Of a stretch of DNA of 64,000 nucleotides, positions 35,092 through 43,865 are shown one piece after another; the first letter of the stretch is position 1; the number at the start of each line of letters is the position of its first letter. The notes under the pieces are model-generated. The model was not told where the DNA came from and searched no databases. It worked only from the letters and a program-made list of their open reading frames with translations. This DNA comes from Merdimmobilis hominis (GTDB lineage: Bacteria > Bacillota > Clostridia > Oscillospirales > Ruminococcaceae). A program made the translations under genes and the position numbers. The stretch lies in assembly GCF_021109255.1 (NCBI RefSeq), contig NZ_JAJODG010000002.1; one strand, 5' to 3'.

Positions 35092-35457
35092 TTAGCCCTT
35101 ACCCTGCAGCACCCCTTGATTTTCCTCCAAACGGACGACGACCATAGAGATAAACGCCGCATTGCTCGGCCGTATAATAACATTGTATTCAAAAAATTTG
35201 TTGTACCGGCTTTCCTGGCCTTCGCACAAACGGCGGTCCATCTGCCAGGATTTATCGATGATCGTGCGAATGTTCCGCTCTACACTCCATGGAGTGACGT
35301 GGTATTTCTTTGCCAGCTCAGGGTATACCACTTTGGTGATCTGGGTTAAGTACTCCGAGTGCTCCCGGCAAAGCTGTATAGCATCCTCTAGATAGGAATA
35401 ACCTTTGTATTTTGGAAGCATCCGAAAGTAATTGAGGACTTCTTTGATTTCGTTCAT
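35092..35457 (-). CDS. Stand-alone Spo0A C-terminal (DNA-binding) domain protein
   Basis: 121 residues that align by eye over their whole length with the output domain of Spo0A: KGYSYLEDAIQL, then ITKVVYPELAKKYHVTPWSVERNIRTIID (the DNA-binding helices) and PSNAAFISMVVVRL. There is no receiver domain and no linker that could hold one; upstream sequence is non-coding. ATG 35457 has AGGGGAG upstream. It could bind 0A boxes without phosphorylation, or compete with Spo0A. An exact 0A core lies in its own upstream region. Confidence 0.88.
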   Translation of the reverse strand: MNEIKEVLNYFRMLPKYKGYSYLEDAIQLCREHSEYLTQITKVVYPELAKKYHVTPWSVERNIRTIIDKSWQMDRRLCEGQESRYNKFFEYNVIIRPSNAAFISMVVVRLEENQGVLQGKG

Positions 35458-35486
35458 CCGCACTCTCCCCTTTTTTCTAAAGAGAT

Positions 35487-35549
35487 TATACGATGAACGA
35501 AACGAGAAATGTTCTTATTGACATTAATCGACGAATTGAAATTTCGACA
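35487..35549 (-). promoter_or_regulatory. Promoter region with 0A-box-like sites
   Basis: On the minus strand TGTCGAA (35543-35549) is an exact core 0A box; on the plus strand CGACGAA (35529-35535) is one mismatch away. A perfect -10 TATAAT lies at 35487-35492 without a good -35, consistent with activator control. Confidence 0.5.
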
Positions 35550-35607
35550 CCTATTCCGATATTTGTCTCATTTTTTATAAAATTCCTCAAAATTTAATCT
35601 GATTCAA

Positions 35608-36429
35608 CTAATTTCTCCCCTTTTCCGGTTGGAAGGAGGGGGTTTCCCCCGAATCCGGCGCCTTTGGGAGGGGGTGCTGCCTTCCCTGGACATCCATTTC
35701 GTAGTTGTCCCAATAGATCATTTCTGACACCGGCAGGATGGTATACCCCTCCCCTTTCAGGTATTCTATGACTCGCGGCAAGGCTTCTGCCGTATGCTTT
35801 GCCCCCGAGTGAAAGAGGGTAATCGACCCCGGCCCCGCCTTTTTCTCTACCTTGTTGCAGATTTCGTCGGCGGTGTATCCCTTCCAGTCAATGGAATCGC
35901 AGTCCCATTGAATCACCTCATAACCAAGGCCCCGGGCGGTCTCCACCAACAAGTCGTTGTAGGCGCCAGAAGGGGCTCGGAACAGCTTGGGCCGGGTCCC
36001 GGTGATCTTCTCCACCTTATCCGATGCATTCTCAATCTCTTCCACAATTCCCGCCCGGTCCAGTTTGGTCATATCCTTATGCCGGTCAGAGTGGTTGCCA
36101 ATCTCGTGGCCCGCATCCCCAATGGCTTTGACCGATTCGGGGTATTTGTCACACCACTGCCCCACCACAAAAAAAGTGGCCTTTACGCCGGCCTTATCCA
36201 GAATGTCCAGCAGCTGTGGAATGTCGGCGTTGTCCCAAGCACAGTTGATCCCCAGGGAGATGGTCTTTCCCTCCCGCTCCACCGAGTAGATAGGCAGCTG
36301 CCGTTTGGATGCGGCCGTTGCCTGTACGCCCCGGAAAAAGTTTCCTCCAAAAAACAGCACCGCCAATATCACCCCAATCAAGGCGAGCATCCGGGCACTT
36401 TCCCGGCGGCCGATCACCCAAATCCGCAT
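35608..36429 (-). CDS. Membrane-anchored polysaccharide deacetylase, PdaB-like
   Basis: 273 residues. A single N-terminal helix (ARMLALIGVILAVLFFGGNFF) anchors a NodB-type deacetylase domain outside the cell. Catalytic motifs: CAWDNAD (motif 1, with Asp), NHSDRHKDM (metal-binding His-x3-His), RAPSGAYN (motif 3), and TLFHSGAKHT near the end. PdaB-like enzymes act on peptidoglycan and are needed for stable spores in Bacillus, so a sporulation role is plausible. The start at 36429 follows AAAGGGGGAGG. The C-terminal tail is Pro/Ser-rich. Confidence 0.88.
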   Translation of the reverse strand: MRIWVIGRRESARMLALIGVILAVLFFGGNFFRGVQATAASKRQLPIYSVEREGKTISLGINCAWDNADIPQLLDILDKAGVKATFFVVGQWCDKYPESVKAIGDAGHEIGNHSDRHKDMTKLDRAGIVEEIENASDKVEKITGTRPKLFRAPSGAYNDLLVETARGLGYEVIQWDCDSIDWKGYTADEICNKVEKKAGPGSITLFHSGAKHTAEALPRVIEYLKGEGYTILPVSEMIYWDNYEMDVQGRQHPLPKAPDSGETPSFQPEKGRN

Positions 36430-36585
36430 AGAACCTCCCCCTTTCCCTTTGAAAAAACAATATGCCTTGGGGGATTCTTTCATGAATGATCTCGAAGAAT
36501 TTTAGATAATTCGACCGATATCGCAGTGGAAAACTAGGATTCTCTTCTCATATTTCCGAAAAATTTAGAAACCAAGGCCGTGGAA

Positions 36586-36614
36586 TTGACAAACCTGCTT
36601 TTATATGCTATTAT
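36586..36614 (+). promoter_or_regulatory. Promoter of the M20-ABC transporter operon
   Basis: TTGACA, 17 bases, TATTAT, about 50 bases before ATG 36664. Confidence 0.75.
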
Positions 36615-36663
36615 TTTACCATGTTAGCAGACTAAAGCATCTGTGAGAAAGAGAGGTACCATT

Positions 36664-37851
36664 ATGAACGCGCTGACACTGGCAAAAGAAATTGCAGATG
36701 AGATCACCGGCTGGCGCAGAGACCTGCACCGCATCCCGGAGATCGGCCTGAACCTCCCCAAAACTGCGGCATACGTCACCGCCCGTTTGGACGAGATGGG
36801 CATTTCCTACCAGCTGTTTGAGCGACATTCCGGCATCGTGGTCCTCTTAGGCAAACCCACCGGCAAAACCATCGCCCTGCGGGCCGACATGGACGCATTG
36901 CCCATAAAGGAACTTGTGGAGAGCGATTTCAAATCGGAAAATGAATATATGCACGCTTGTGGCCATGATGCCCACACTGCCATGTTGCTGGGCGTAGCCA
37001 AAATTCTCAAAGCCCATGAGGACGAGCTGAACGGCCAGGTTAAACTGCTGTTCCAGCCTGCAGAAGAGGGCCCCGGCGGCGCCGCCCCCATGATTGAAGA
37101 CGGCGTGCTGGAAAACCCCAAGGTGGACGCCATCCTGGCCCTCCACTGCGACCGCACCCCGGGTATGGGCTATCAGAACGGGGATATGTTAGTCAAATAC
37201 GGCAATATCACCGCGGCGGATGATCAGATTGACATCCGCATCTTCGGAAAAGGCGGCCATGGAGCCCAGCCCCACCTCTGTGTCGACCCCGTGGCGGTGG
37301 CAGCCTTGGTGATCAACAACCTGCAATACATCATCAGCCGGGAGGTCAAGCCCGGAAAGGCGGCGGTCATCACACTGGCCACCGTGCAGGCCGGCCGGGG
37401 GGCCGAGAACATCATCCCCGACGAGGTGTACATCCGCGGCACCGTCCGCAACAGCGACATGGAGACCCGGGCGTTTGTCTTCCAGCGGATCGACGAGATC
37501 CTCAAAGGCACCTGCATGGCTATGCGCGCTGATTATGAACTGAAATTTGACTACGGCTATCCCCCGGTGTTCAATGAGCAGTCCATGACCGACGGCATGA
37601 TCGCCACCGCAAAGAACCTGCTTGGCGATGACAAGGTGAAGCTGTATACCGAACAGGCCATGGGTGGTGAGGACGCTGGCTTCTTCTACCAGAAGGTGCC
37701 CGGCTGCTTCTTCCGGCTATACAACCCCGCCCCCTTTGTGGATGGGGAAATCTACCCCGGCCACAACGCCCGTTTTGTCCTTGACGATTCGATTTTATAC
37801 GAGGGCACCGCGCTGCTCGCCCAGGGAGCGGTTGATTTCTTAAACCGGTAA
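36664..37851 (+). CDS. M20 family amidohydrolase (aminoacylase/hippurate hydrolase type)
   Basis: 395 residues of the M20D group of dinuclear metal hydrolases that cut N-acyl or amide bonds of amino acids. Motifs: DLHRIPEIGL, LRADMDALPI, HACGHDAHTAMLLG, QPAEEGPGGA, then GKGGHGAQPH in the dimer domain and GGEDAGFF near the end. ATG 36664 has AGAGG eight bases upstream; the frame before it is not needed. It opens an operon with an amino-acid ABC transporter, which suggests that imported N-acyl amino acids or dipeptide-like compounds are hydrolysed inside the cell. Confidence 0.9.
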   Translation: MNALTLAKEIADEITGWRRDLHRIPEIGLNLPKTAAYVTARLDEMGISYQLFERHSGIVVLLGKPTGKTIALRADMDALPIKELVESDFKSENEYMHACGHDAHTAMLLGVAKILKAHEDELNGQVKLLFQPAEEGPGGAAPMIEDGVLENPKVDAILALHCDRTPGMGYQNGDMLVKYGNITAADDQIDIRIFGKGGHGAQPHLCVDPVAVAALVINNLQYIISREVKPGKAAVITLATVQAGRGAENIIPDEVYIRGTVRNSDMETRAFVFQRIDEILKGTCMAMRADYELKFDYGYPPVFNEQSMTDGMIATAKNLLGDDKVKLYTEQAMGGEDAGFFYQKVPGCFFRLYNPAPFVDGEIYPGHNARFVLDDSILYEGTALLAQGAVDFLNR

Positions 37852-37895
37852 CTCCCCCGCGGTCCCCTTCCCAATGATAGAAGGAGAATATGACC

Positions 37896-38774
37896 ATGAA
37901 AACTGTATGGAAACGCTTTGCAGCTGGCTTTTTGGCTGCCACCCTGGCACTCTCCCTCACCGCTTGCGGCGGAGACTCTTCCTCCAGTTCCGGAGAATCC
38001 AGTGAAGGGGAGGACACCTCCCTCTCCGATATTCAGAAGCGGGGAAAACTGATCGTCGGCATGAACGCCGAATTCGCCCCCTATGAGTTCCACATCATGG
38101 AAAACGGTGAGGATAAGCTGGTGGGCATGGACATCGAAATTGCCCAAGCCATCGCCGACGACATGGGGGTGGAGCTGGAAATCAAAGAGCTGGCCTTCGA
38201 CGCGCTGATCACCGCCCTCAACGCCGGGCAGGTGGACATCCTGATCTCTGGCCTGTCCGCCACCGAAAAACGGCGGGAGCAGATCGATTTTTCCGAACCC
38301 TACTACAAGAGCAAAACTGTGGCGATGATCAACAAGAAAAACGCCGGCCAATACAAGACCCTAGATGACCTGAAGGACAAAAAATTGGGGGTCCAGCTCT
38401 CCAGCCTACAGCAGCAGGCGGTTAACAACGCCTTCCCTGACAAACCCGACGACGAATACATGCTCATCGAGAGCATGAACACCTTGATGCTGGCCCTCAA
38501 GGCCGATCAGATCGATGCGCTGGTCACCGCTGACATCGTCTGCAAACAGGCCATGGCGGCCAACCCGGAATTCACCGTCGCCGAAGGCTCTGAGTTTGAC
38601 CTTGATTTCCTCAACTCCCCCGGTGCAGCGGTGGGCATCCGCAAAGGCTCTGATGCTCTGAAAGCCCAACTGGATTCCACCATCATCCGCCTGAAAGACG
38701 AGGGCAAGATCGACGAATTTATGAACCGCGCCTGCGAAATTGCAGCCAACAATGTCAGCGCGGAAGAAGCATAA
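37896..38774 (+). CDS. Amino-acid ABC transporter substrate-binding lipoprotein
   Basis: 292 residues from ATG 37896 (GAAGGAG nine bases upstream). A lipoprotein signal with lipobox LTACGG comes first, then a Ser/Glu-rich linker. The rest is a family 3 binding protein: GKLIVGMNAEFAPYEF, GMDIEIAQAIADDMG, DILISGLSATEKRREQIDFSEPYY. It should deliver polar or cyclic amino acids to the permease below. The order binding protein, permease, ATPase is the usual one. Confidence 0.93.
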   Translation: MKTVWKRFAAGFLAATLALSLTACGGDSSSSSGESSEGEDTSLSDIQKRGKLIVGMNAEFAPYEFHIMENGEDKLVGMDIEIAQAIADDMGVELEIKELAFDALITALNAGQVDILISGLSATEKRREQIDFSEPYYKSKTVAMINKKNAGQYKTLDDLKDKKLGVQLSSLQQQAVNNAFPDKPDDEYMLIESMNTLMLALKADQIDALVTADIVCKQAMAANPEFTVAEGSEFDLDFLNSPGAAVGIRKGSDALKAQLDSTIIRLKDEGKIDEFMNRACEIAANNVSAEEA

Positions 38775-38787
38775 CAAAATACCCCTT

Positions 38788-38824
38788 TTGCAGGATAATC
38801 CACTTAGGCGGGTTATCCTGCACC
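38788..38824 (+). other. Intercistronic hairpin
   Basis: TTGCAGGATAAYCC-type arm and GGGTTATCCTGCA pair over about 12 bp, without a T-run. It likely protects the upstream mRNA so that the binding protein is made in excess. Confidence 0.55.
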
Positions 38825-38874
38825 CTTTCTTGGGCAGAGTGCTGCCCTGAAATCTCGCAGGAGGGCTACATTCC

Positions 38875-39549
38875 ATGAAACTCAACTTTAGCTTTGTGGC
38901 AGATTATCTGCCCAAGTTTATCAGCGGCTTAAAGCTGACTATCGTCCTCTCTGTCTGGGCGGTGATCGGCGCAACGCTCATCGGCATCCTGGTTTACTGG
39001 ATGCGCACATCCCGTTTTTCCATCTTAAAGGTGCGTCCCCTTTGGGTGGTCTCTACAATCTTCATCGAAGTGATGCGCGGCACCCCGGTGCTGCTGCAAA
39101 TCCTCATCGCCTTCTCTGGCTTTAAAATGATGTTTGGGTGGGATCTATCCGCCGCCAACGCTGTGGTTCTGGCCATCACCCTTAACTCCAGCGTCTATGT
39201 CTCCGAGATCATCCGCGCTGGTATCCAGGCAGTGGACCCTGGACAAGAGGAAGCTGCCCGCTGCCTGGGTATGACCCGGATGCAGAGCATGCGGCTGGTC
39301 ATCATGCCCCAAGCCATCAAAAACATCCTGCCCGCCTTGGGCAATGAGTTTGTATCCATCATCAAAGGTTCCTCCATGGCCTATGTGCTGGGTGTGGGTG
39401 AACTAACCTACTCCGCCAAAGTAGTGCAAGGTGCCACCTACCTCTCCCTGGAGCCGCTGATGGTGTCCGCCCTCTTCTATCTGGTGCTCACCTTCACCTT
39501 GGGGCGGATGGTCAGCTTTGCAGAACGGAGGATGAAGATCTGTGATTAA
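38875..39549 (+). CDS. Amino-acid ABC transporter permease
   Basis: 224 residues with about five membrane helices. The HisM/GlnP family signs are present: FISGLKLTIVLSVWAVIGA, EVMRGTPVLLQI, and the ATPase-contact loop EAARCLGMTRMQSMRLVIMPQAIKNILPALGNEF. Only one permease gene is present, so a homodimer is likely. It overlaps the ATPase gene by eight bases. GCAGGAGG precedes the start. Confidence 0.93.
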   Translation: MKLNFSFVADYLPKFISGLKLTIVLSVWAVIGATLIGILVYWMRTSRFSILKVRPLWVVSTIFIEVMRGTPVLLQILIAFSGFKMMFGWDLSAANAVVLAITLNSSVYVSEIIRAGIQAVDPGQEEAARCLGMTRMQSMRLVIMPQAIKNILPALGNEFVSIIKGSSMAYVLGVGELTYSAKVVQGATYLSLEPLMVSALFYLVLTFTLGRMVSFAERRMKICD

Positions 39550-40264
39550 AGTCGCCAACTTAAACAAGAGCTTTGCCAAAAACCATGTGCTCCGGGACAT
39601 CTCCACCCAAGTGGCCAAAGGGGAAGTAGTGGTGGTCATCGGGCCTTCCGGCTCGGGGAAATCCACCTTCCTGCGCTGCCTCAACCTGCTGGAAACCCCG
39701 GACAGCGGCTCCATCCTCTTTGACGGGCAGGAGATCACCGCCCCCAAGACCGATGTCAACGCCATCCGTACCCGGATGGGTATGGTGTTCCAGCAGTTCA
39801 ACCTCTTTCCCCACATGACGGTGCGGGAAAACATCATCGTATCCCCCATCCATGTCAAGAAGATGTCCAAAACCGACGCCCGGCGCAAGGCCGACGAGCT
39901 GCTGCAGATGGTTGGGCTCTCCGACAAGGCGGACGCCTATCCCTCTTCCCTATCCGGCGGACAGAAACAGCGGATCGCCATCGCCCGCGCCTTGGCTATG
40001 GAGCCGGAGGTGATGCTCTTCGATGAACCCACCAGCGCCCTTGACCCGGAGATGGTGGGCGAGGTGCTGGCGGTGATGCAGGATCTTGCCAAAAACGGTA
40101 TGACCATGGTGGTGGTCACCCATGAGATGGGCTTTGCCCGGGAGGTTGGTGACCGCATCCTATTTATGGATGAAGGCCGGATCCTAGAAGAGGGCACCCC
40201 CGAAGCTGTATTCAACAACCCCCAGAACCTCCGCACCATCGACTTTCTCTCCAAGGTGCTGTAA
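39542..40264 (+). CDS. Amino-acid ABC transporter ATP-binding protein (GlnQ type)
   Basis: 240 residues with all ABC motifs: Walker A GPSGSGKS, Q-loop FQQFNLFP, signature LSGGQKQR, Walker B VMLFDEPTSALDPE, and the switch His in VVTHEMGFA. Closest in layout to GlnQ/HisP-type polar amino-acid ATPases. GTG start at 39542 with GGAGGATG upstream, inside the permease gene, so translation is coupled. Confidence 0.94.
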   Translation: MIKVANLNKSFAKNHVLRDISTQVAKGEVVVVIGPSGSGKSTFLRCLNLLETPDSGSILFDGQEITAPKTDVNAIRTRMGMVFQQFNLFPHMTVRENIIVSPIHVKKMSKTDARRKADELLQMVGLSDKADAYPSSLSGGQKQRIAIARALAMEPEVMLFDEPTSALDPEMVGEVLAVMQDLAKNGMTMVVVTHEMGFAREVGDRILFMDEGRILEEGTPEAVFNNPQNLRTIDFLSKVL

Positions 40265-40287
40265 GCGACACTGTTGTGCAGACTTTT

Positions 40288-40325
40288 AACAGGGCTTCCC
40301 ACCGGTTGGGGGCCTTGTTTTTCTA
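40288..40325 (+). terminator. Terminator after the ABC transporter operon
   Basis: AACAGGGCTTCCC and GGGGGCCTTGTT pair imperfectly and run into TTTTTCT. Confidence 0.65.
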
Positions 40326-40349
40326 TACGCTATTCGCACCGCTCCCCTA

Positions 40350-40378
40350 TTCTCACCCCTTTCCCGTTGTGGTATAAT
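40350..40378 (+). promoter_or_regulatory. Promoter of the amidohydrolase gene
   Basis: TTCTCA, 17 bases, TATAAT, about 42 bases before the GTG at 40421. Confidence 0.5.
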
Positions 40379-40420
40379 CAAAATAACAGTGCTATTCCAC
40401 AATAAAAAGGAGGATGCAGC

Positions 40421-41614
40421 GTGAGTATGACCATTCAAAATGTCCGACATCCCGACGGCTCCTGTGCCGACCTCTTCTTAGAGGATGGACGGATCCAGCA
40501 GGTAGGCCCAGCGGGTTCCCTAGCTGCCGGCACCGAGTCCTCTATCGATGGGGACGGGTATCTTCTCCTTCCCCCCCTCTGTGACTGCCATGCCCATCTG
40601 GACAAAACCACCCTGGGCCTTGACTGGATCAAAAACGAGGTTAAGCCCGGCCTTGTCAACCTCATCGCCAATGAGAGGGAACACCGGATCGCCTGGGGGC
40701 TGGACCCCTACCGCCAGGCAGTGCGCCACATCCGCAGCTCTCTCGGGTACGGGGTGCTGGCAATGCGCAGCCACATCGACGTGGATACCCAACACGGCCT
40801 CTCCCTCCTAGAGGGGGCCCTAGCCGCCCGGGAAGAGTACAAGGATCTGTTCCACCTCCAGCTGGTGGCTTTTCCCCAGAGTGGGCTTGTGAGCCGCCCC
40901 GGCACCTATGAGCTGATGGACCAAGCTCTTGCGATGGGAGCCGACTTGGTGGGCGGCGTGGATCCCTCCGCCTTGGACCGGGACTCCAAAGGCTGCCTGG
41001 ATGCCATCTTTGCACTGGCCCAGAAGCACGGCAAGCCAGTGGACATCCATCTTCACGAACCCGCAGAGCTAGGCGCCTATGATATGGAGGAAATCATTCA
41101 GCGGACCGAGGCTTTGGGCATGCAGGGCAAGGTAGCTATCAGCCACGCCTTCTGTCTGGGCGCCCCCATCCCCGGCCTGGTTCCCCCTTTGCTGGAAAAG
41201 CTGGCCCGGGCAGATATCACCATCATCACCTGCGGCCAGCCTCAATTGGCCACCTTCCCCCACATTCAGGAATTGGCCGCCGCCGGGGTAAAAACCGCCT
41301 GCGGAAACGACAATATCCAGGACCTGTGGAGCCACTTCGGCACCCCAGACATGCTCCAGAGGGCTTCCCTCATCGCCATGAAAAACCTCTGCCGCAACGA
41401 CAGCGAGCTGGATTTGGTCCTGGACCTCTGCACCCGGTCTGGAGCCCAGCTTCTGGGACTGGAATCCTGGGAGCCCTTGCCAGGCGGCCCCGCGGATTTC
41501 CTGCTGGTCAAGGGTTCTTGCCCCGCCCAGTGCGTAGCCCAACCCCCAGTGGAGCGGATGGTATTCCGACGCGGCTGCCTCATTGCCAAGGACTGCCGCC
41601 TGTTGGATTGTTAA
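40421..41614 (+). CDS. Cytosine-deaminase-like amidohydrolase
   Basis: 397 residues of the CodA-like branch of the amidohydrolases. Metal and catalytic motifs follow in order: CDCHAHLDKT, MRSHIDVD, DIHLHEP, ISHAFCLG and CGNDNIQDLW. Cytosine deaminase has HxH, His, and Asp at these places, but known relatives also act on other amides or N-heterocycles, so the substrate is open. GTG 40421 follows AAGGAGG by seven bases. It lies right after the amino-acid transporter but has its own promoter. Confidence 0.85.
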   Translation: MSMTIQNVRHPDGSCADLFLEDGRIQQVGPAGSLAAGTESSIDGDGYLLLPPLCDCHAHLDKTTLGLDWIKNEVKPGLVNLIANEREHRIAWGLDPYRQAVRHIRSSLGYGVLAMRSHIDVDTQHGLSLLEGALAAREEYKDLFHLQLVAFPQSGLVSRPGTYELMDQALAMGADLVGGVDPSALDRDSKGCLDAIFALAQKHGKPVDIHLHEPAELGAYDMEEIIQRTEALGMQGKVAISHAFCLGAPIPGLVPPLLEKLARADITIITCGQPQLATFPHIQELAAAGVKTACGNDNIQDLWSHFGTPDMLQRASLIAMKNLCRNDSELDLVLDLCTRSGAQLLGLESWEPLPGGPADFLLVKGSCPAQCVAQPPVERMVFRRGCLIAKDCRLLDC

Positions 41615-41647
41615 AATCCACTGCGGCGTCCTTCCCCTCGCAAAAAC

Positions 41648-41682
41648 AGGGAGGCCCCAAGTTTTTTGGGGCCTCCCTGTGG
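41648..41682. terminator. Bidirectional terminator
   Basis: AGGGAGGCCCCAA and TTGGGGCCTCCCT make a 13-bp perfect stem with a T-rich loop between convergent genes. Confidence 0.8.
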
Positions 41683-41697
41683 TATTTTACTTTACGC

Positions 41698-42405
41698 TTA
41701 TAACCGGACGCACTCCTCCTGGGCGGAGAGCTCCGCCTCCTCTTCCCCGATTAGCTGGGCGCAGTGGGAAAGCACTGTATCCGCCAGGGAATCCACATCA
41801 TTCAAGCGGGATACCGCCTGCTGGGTCAACTCCCCCAAGGCAGTGCGCAACCCGCCCAGCTCCTTTTGGAACCGAAGGATCTCCTCTTCCATCCCCTTGG
41901 CGGATCTGGCGGTTTCTTCCCGCAGGGCATCCGCTTCGGCTTTTGCCTCCGCGATGATGGATTGGGCTGTACTGCGGGCATCCACCAGCACGGCGCCGAC
42001 TTGGGCGGCGGCTTCGTCAAACTTTTTGCTCTTCCGGTCCAAGGTCTCCACCTGGAACTGAAGCTGGCGGCATTTTTCCGCCTGGGCGCGGATCTCTTGG
42101 TCCTTTTCTTTGACCACTGTCTTTTGGATGTTGGTCTCCCTTTCCTGGTTGGCCAGCTTTTGCTCCAGTTCCTCCAGCTTCTTCTGCGCCTCCTGAAGCT
42201 GCCCAGTCAGGGAATTGACCAGTGACTGGGATTCCGATGCCCGGTGGGACGCCTCCTGCTTTTCGGCGAATAAGCTGTTGATTCTCTCTTCCTTCTGTGC
42301 AAGTTCAGCGTGGTGTTTGGCGGTCAGCTCGTCAATGTAGGCGAGAACTGCCTTCTTTTCAAAGCCGCCCAAGGCGGTTGTTTTAAACAAAATTTGTTCT
42401 TCCAT
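41698..42405 (-). CDS. DivIVA-like coiled-coil protein
   Basis: 235 residues, nearly all predicted coiled coil (about 30-200, rich in Glu, Lys, Gln and Ala). The N-terminal 25 residues, TTALGGFEKKAVLAYIDELTAKH, resemble the DivIVA/GpsB lipid-binding start (G[F/Y]...V..Y[I/L]). Proteins of this kind mark curved membrane at poles and septa. The family match is loose, so a different septal or structural role is possible. No neighbours from a division cluster. Confidence 0.75.
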   Translation of the reverse strand: MEEQILFKTTALGGFEKKAVLAYIDELTAKHHAELAQKEERINSLFAEKQEASHRASESQSLVNSLTGQLQEAQKKLEELEQKLANQERETNIQKTVVKEKDQEIRAQAEKCRQLQFQVETLDRKSKKFDEAAAQVGAVLVDARSTAQSIIAEAKAEADALREETARSAKGMEEEILRFQKELGGLRTALGELTQQAVSRLNDVDSLADTVLSHCAQLIGEEEAELSAQEECVRL

Positions 42406-42555
42406 GCGTTTTTACTCCCTATTGGTCGCAGGCTGGATGATTCCAGCCCGGTTTTTTTCCTCATTGTCCCATTATAACAAGGAATTCGCCAAAATACAAA
42501 TGCTGTTTTTTTGCATATATTTCCAGGACTTTTCCCCAAATTTACCCGATCTCCA

Positions 42556-42583
42556 TTGATTTTCCCACCCTGCTTGGTATAAT
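42556..42583 (+). promoter_or_regulatory. Promoter of the HAD-GNAT pair
   Basis: TTGATT, 16 bases, TATAAT, about 36 bases before the start. Confidence 0.7.
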
Positions 42584-42619
42584 AAAGAAGATTTCATCGG
42601 CAGCATAGGAGGATTTTTT

Positions 42620-43279
42620 ATGAGCCGCGACAAACTGGTCATCTTTGATTTGGATGGGACTCTCAACCGCACTGACCTCTATTCGGTGGCGGCCCAACAG
42701 AAGGCCCTAGAGGAATTCGGGGTCACCGGCATCCCGGAGGCGGATCTTAAGGGATGCCTCGGCGGGCGGCCCATCGACTACGCCAAACGCTTCCTGCCCC
42801 ATCTTACCCATGAGGATCATCTGCGCTACCTGGAGCGGGAGCTGTATTGGGAAAAGGTGATTATGGAAAAAAGCTGCGGCAGCTTTGAGGGCATCCCGGA
42901 ATTACTGGACCGGCTGCACCAAGCTGGGTACCGCACTGCTGTCTGCTCCAACTCCGCCCGGGACTACATTGTGCCGGTGCTGACCGCCCTGCATCTGCTG
43001 GACAAAATCGACGCCATCCAGCCCCTTCTCCCCGGCCTGACCAAGGTGGACACCCTGGGCCTTTTGCTCCAGCGGGAGGAGCCGGAGGCGGCGGTGATGG
43101 TGGGCGACCGGATCTTCGACATGGAGGCGGCCCGGGGCAATTCCATCCCCTTCATCGGCTGCCTGTATGGCTACTGCCCGGCGGAGATGGCCGGTTCTGA
43201 CCGGACTGTGGACTGTGCCGCCGCCATCTTTGACGCAGTCCAGGATTTGATTGGAGAGCCGGTGAAAGCGGCATGGTAA
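42620..43279 (+). CDS. HAD family hydrolase (phosphoglycolate phosphatase-like)
   Basis: 219 residues, HAD superfamily class with a helical cap. Motif I FDLDGTLNRT, motif II VCSNSA, motif III lysine in LPGLTKVDTLG, and motif IV MVGDRIFDMEAARG. Such enzymes remove phosphate from small metabolites; PGP-like or housecleaning function is a guess. It overlaps the next gene by seven bases. CATAGGAGG lies before the ATG. Confidence 0.9.
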   Translation: MSRDKLVIFDLDGTLNRTDLYSVAAQQKALEEFGVTGIPEADLKGCLGGRPIDYAKRFLPHLTHEDHLRYLERELYWEKVIMEKSCGSFEGIPELLDRLHQAGYRTAVCSNSARDYIVPVLTALHLLDKIDAIQPLLPGLTKVDTLGLLLQREEPEAAVMVGDRIFDMEAARGNSIPFIGCLYGYCPAEMAGSDRTVDCAAAIFDAVQDLIGEPVKAAW

Positions 43280-43770
43280 ACATCCGAATTATTCCCGCCA
43301 CTATGCGCTACGCCAAGGCCTACTGCGCCGCTGTGGACATTGTCGCCCGGGAACGGCGGTATCTTTCCCGCACCACCGGCTTCTCCCTGGCCTCCACCAA
43401 GGCGTTTTTCCGCTCCGCTTTTGACGACAACTGCCCTATTCTAGTGGCAGTAGACGACCAGGATCGGCTGGTGGGCTGGTGTGACATCATCGCCCTGCCA
43501 GGGGACTGCTGTTGCCACGTGGGACGGCTGGGGATCGGCCTGCTGCCCGCCTACCGGAATCACGGACTCGGGGGCCGCCTTCTAAAGGCTGCCCTCAACC
43601 AGGCCCAGGGCCGGTTTGAACAGGTGGAGCTGGAAGTGCTGTCTGGCAACGGCCGGGCGATTCGGCTGTATGAACGTTTCGGCTTTGAGCAGGAAGGGGT
43701 CCGCCGCCGGGCCTTTTTTGTAGATGGCCAGTACCAGGACATCCTCCTGATGAACAAATTTCTCCAATAG
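43273..43770 (+). CDS. GNAT family N-acetyltransferase
   Basis: 165 residues with the core GNAT elements: LVGWCDIIALPG, GRLGIGLLPAYRNHGLGGRLLKAAL (acetyl-CoA loop, RNHGLGG) and GNGRAIRLYERFGFEQEGVRR. Substrate unknown. Starts within the end of the HAD gene, so the two are translated together, and a terminator follows. Confidence 0.9.
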   Translation: MVNIRIIPATMRYAKAYCAAVDIVARERRYLSRTTGFSLASTKAFFRSAFDDNCPILVAVDDQDRLVGWCDIIALPGDCCCHVGRLGIGLLPAYRNHGLGGRLLKAALNQAQGRFEQVELEVLSGNGRAIRLYERFGFEQEGVRRRAFFVDGQYQDILLMNKFLQ

Positions 43771-43772
43771 CA

Positions 43773-43812
43773 AACCCCTTCCACCTAGGTTTTGGTGGAA
43801 GGGGTCTTTCTC
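43773..43812 (+). terminator. Terminator after the GNAT gene
   Basis: AACCCCTTCCACC and GGTGGAAGGGGT pair, followed by CTTTCT. Confidence 0.85.
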
Positions 43813-43865
43813 TGTTCTTTCTTATGGTATCCTCCTGCGGCGGGGGTACGGCCGCCTGTTTGGAT

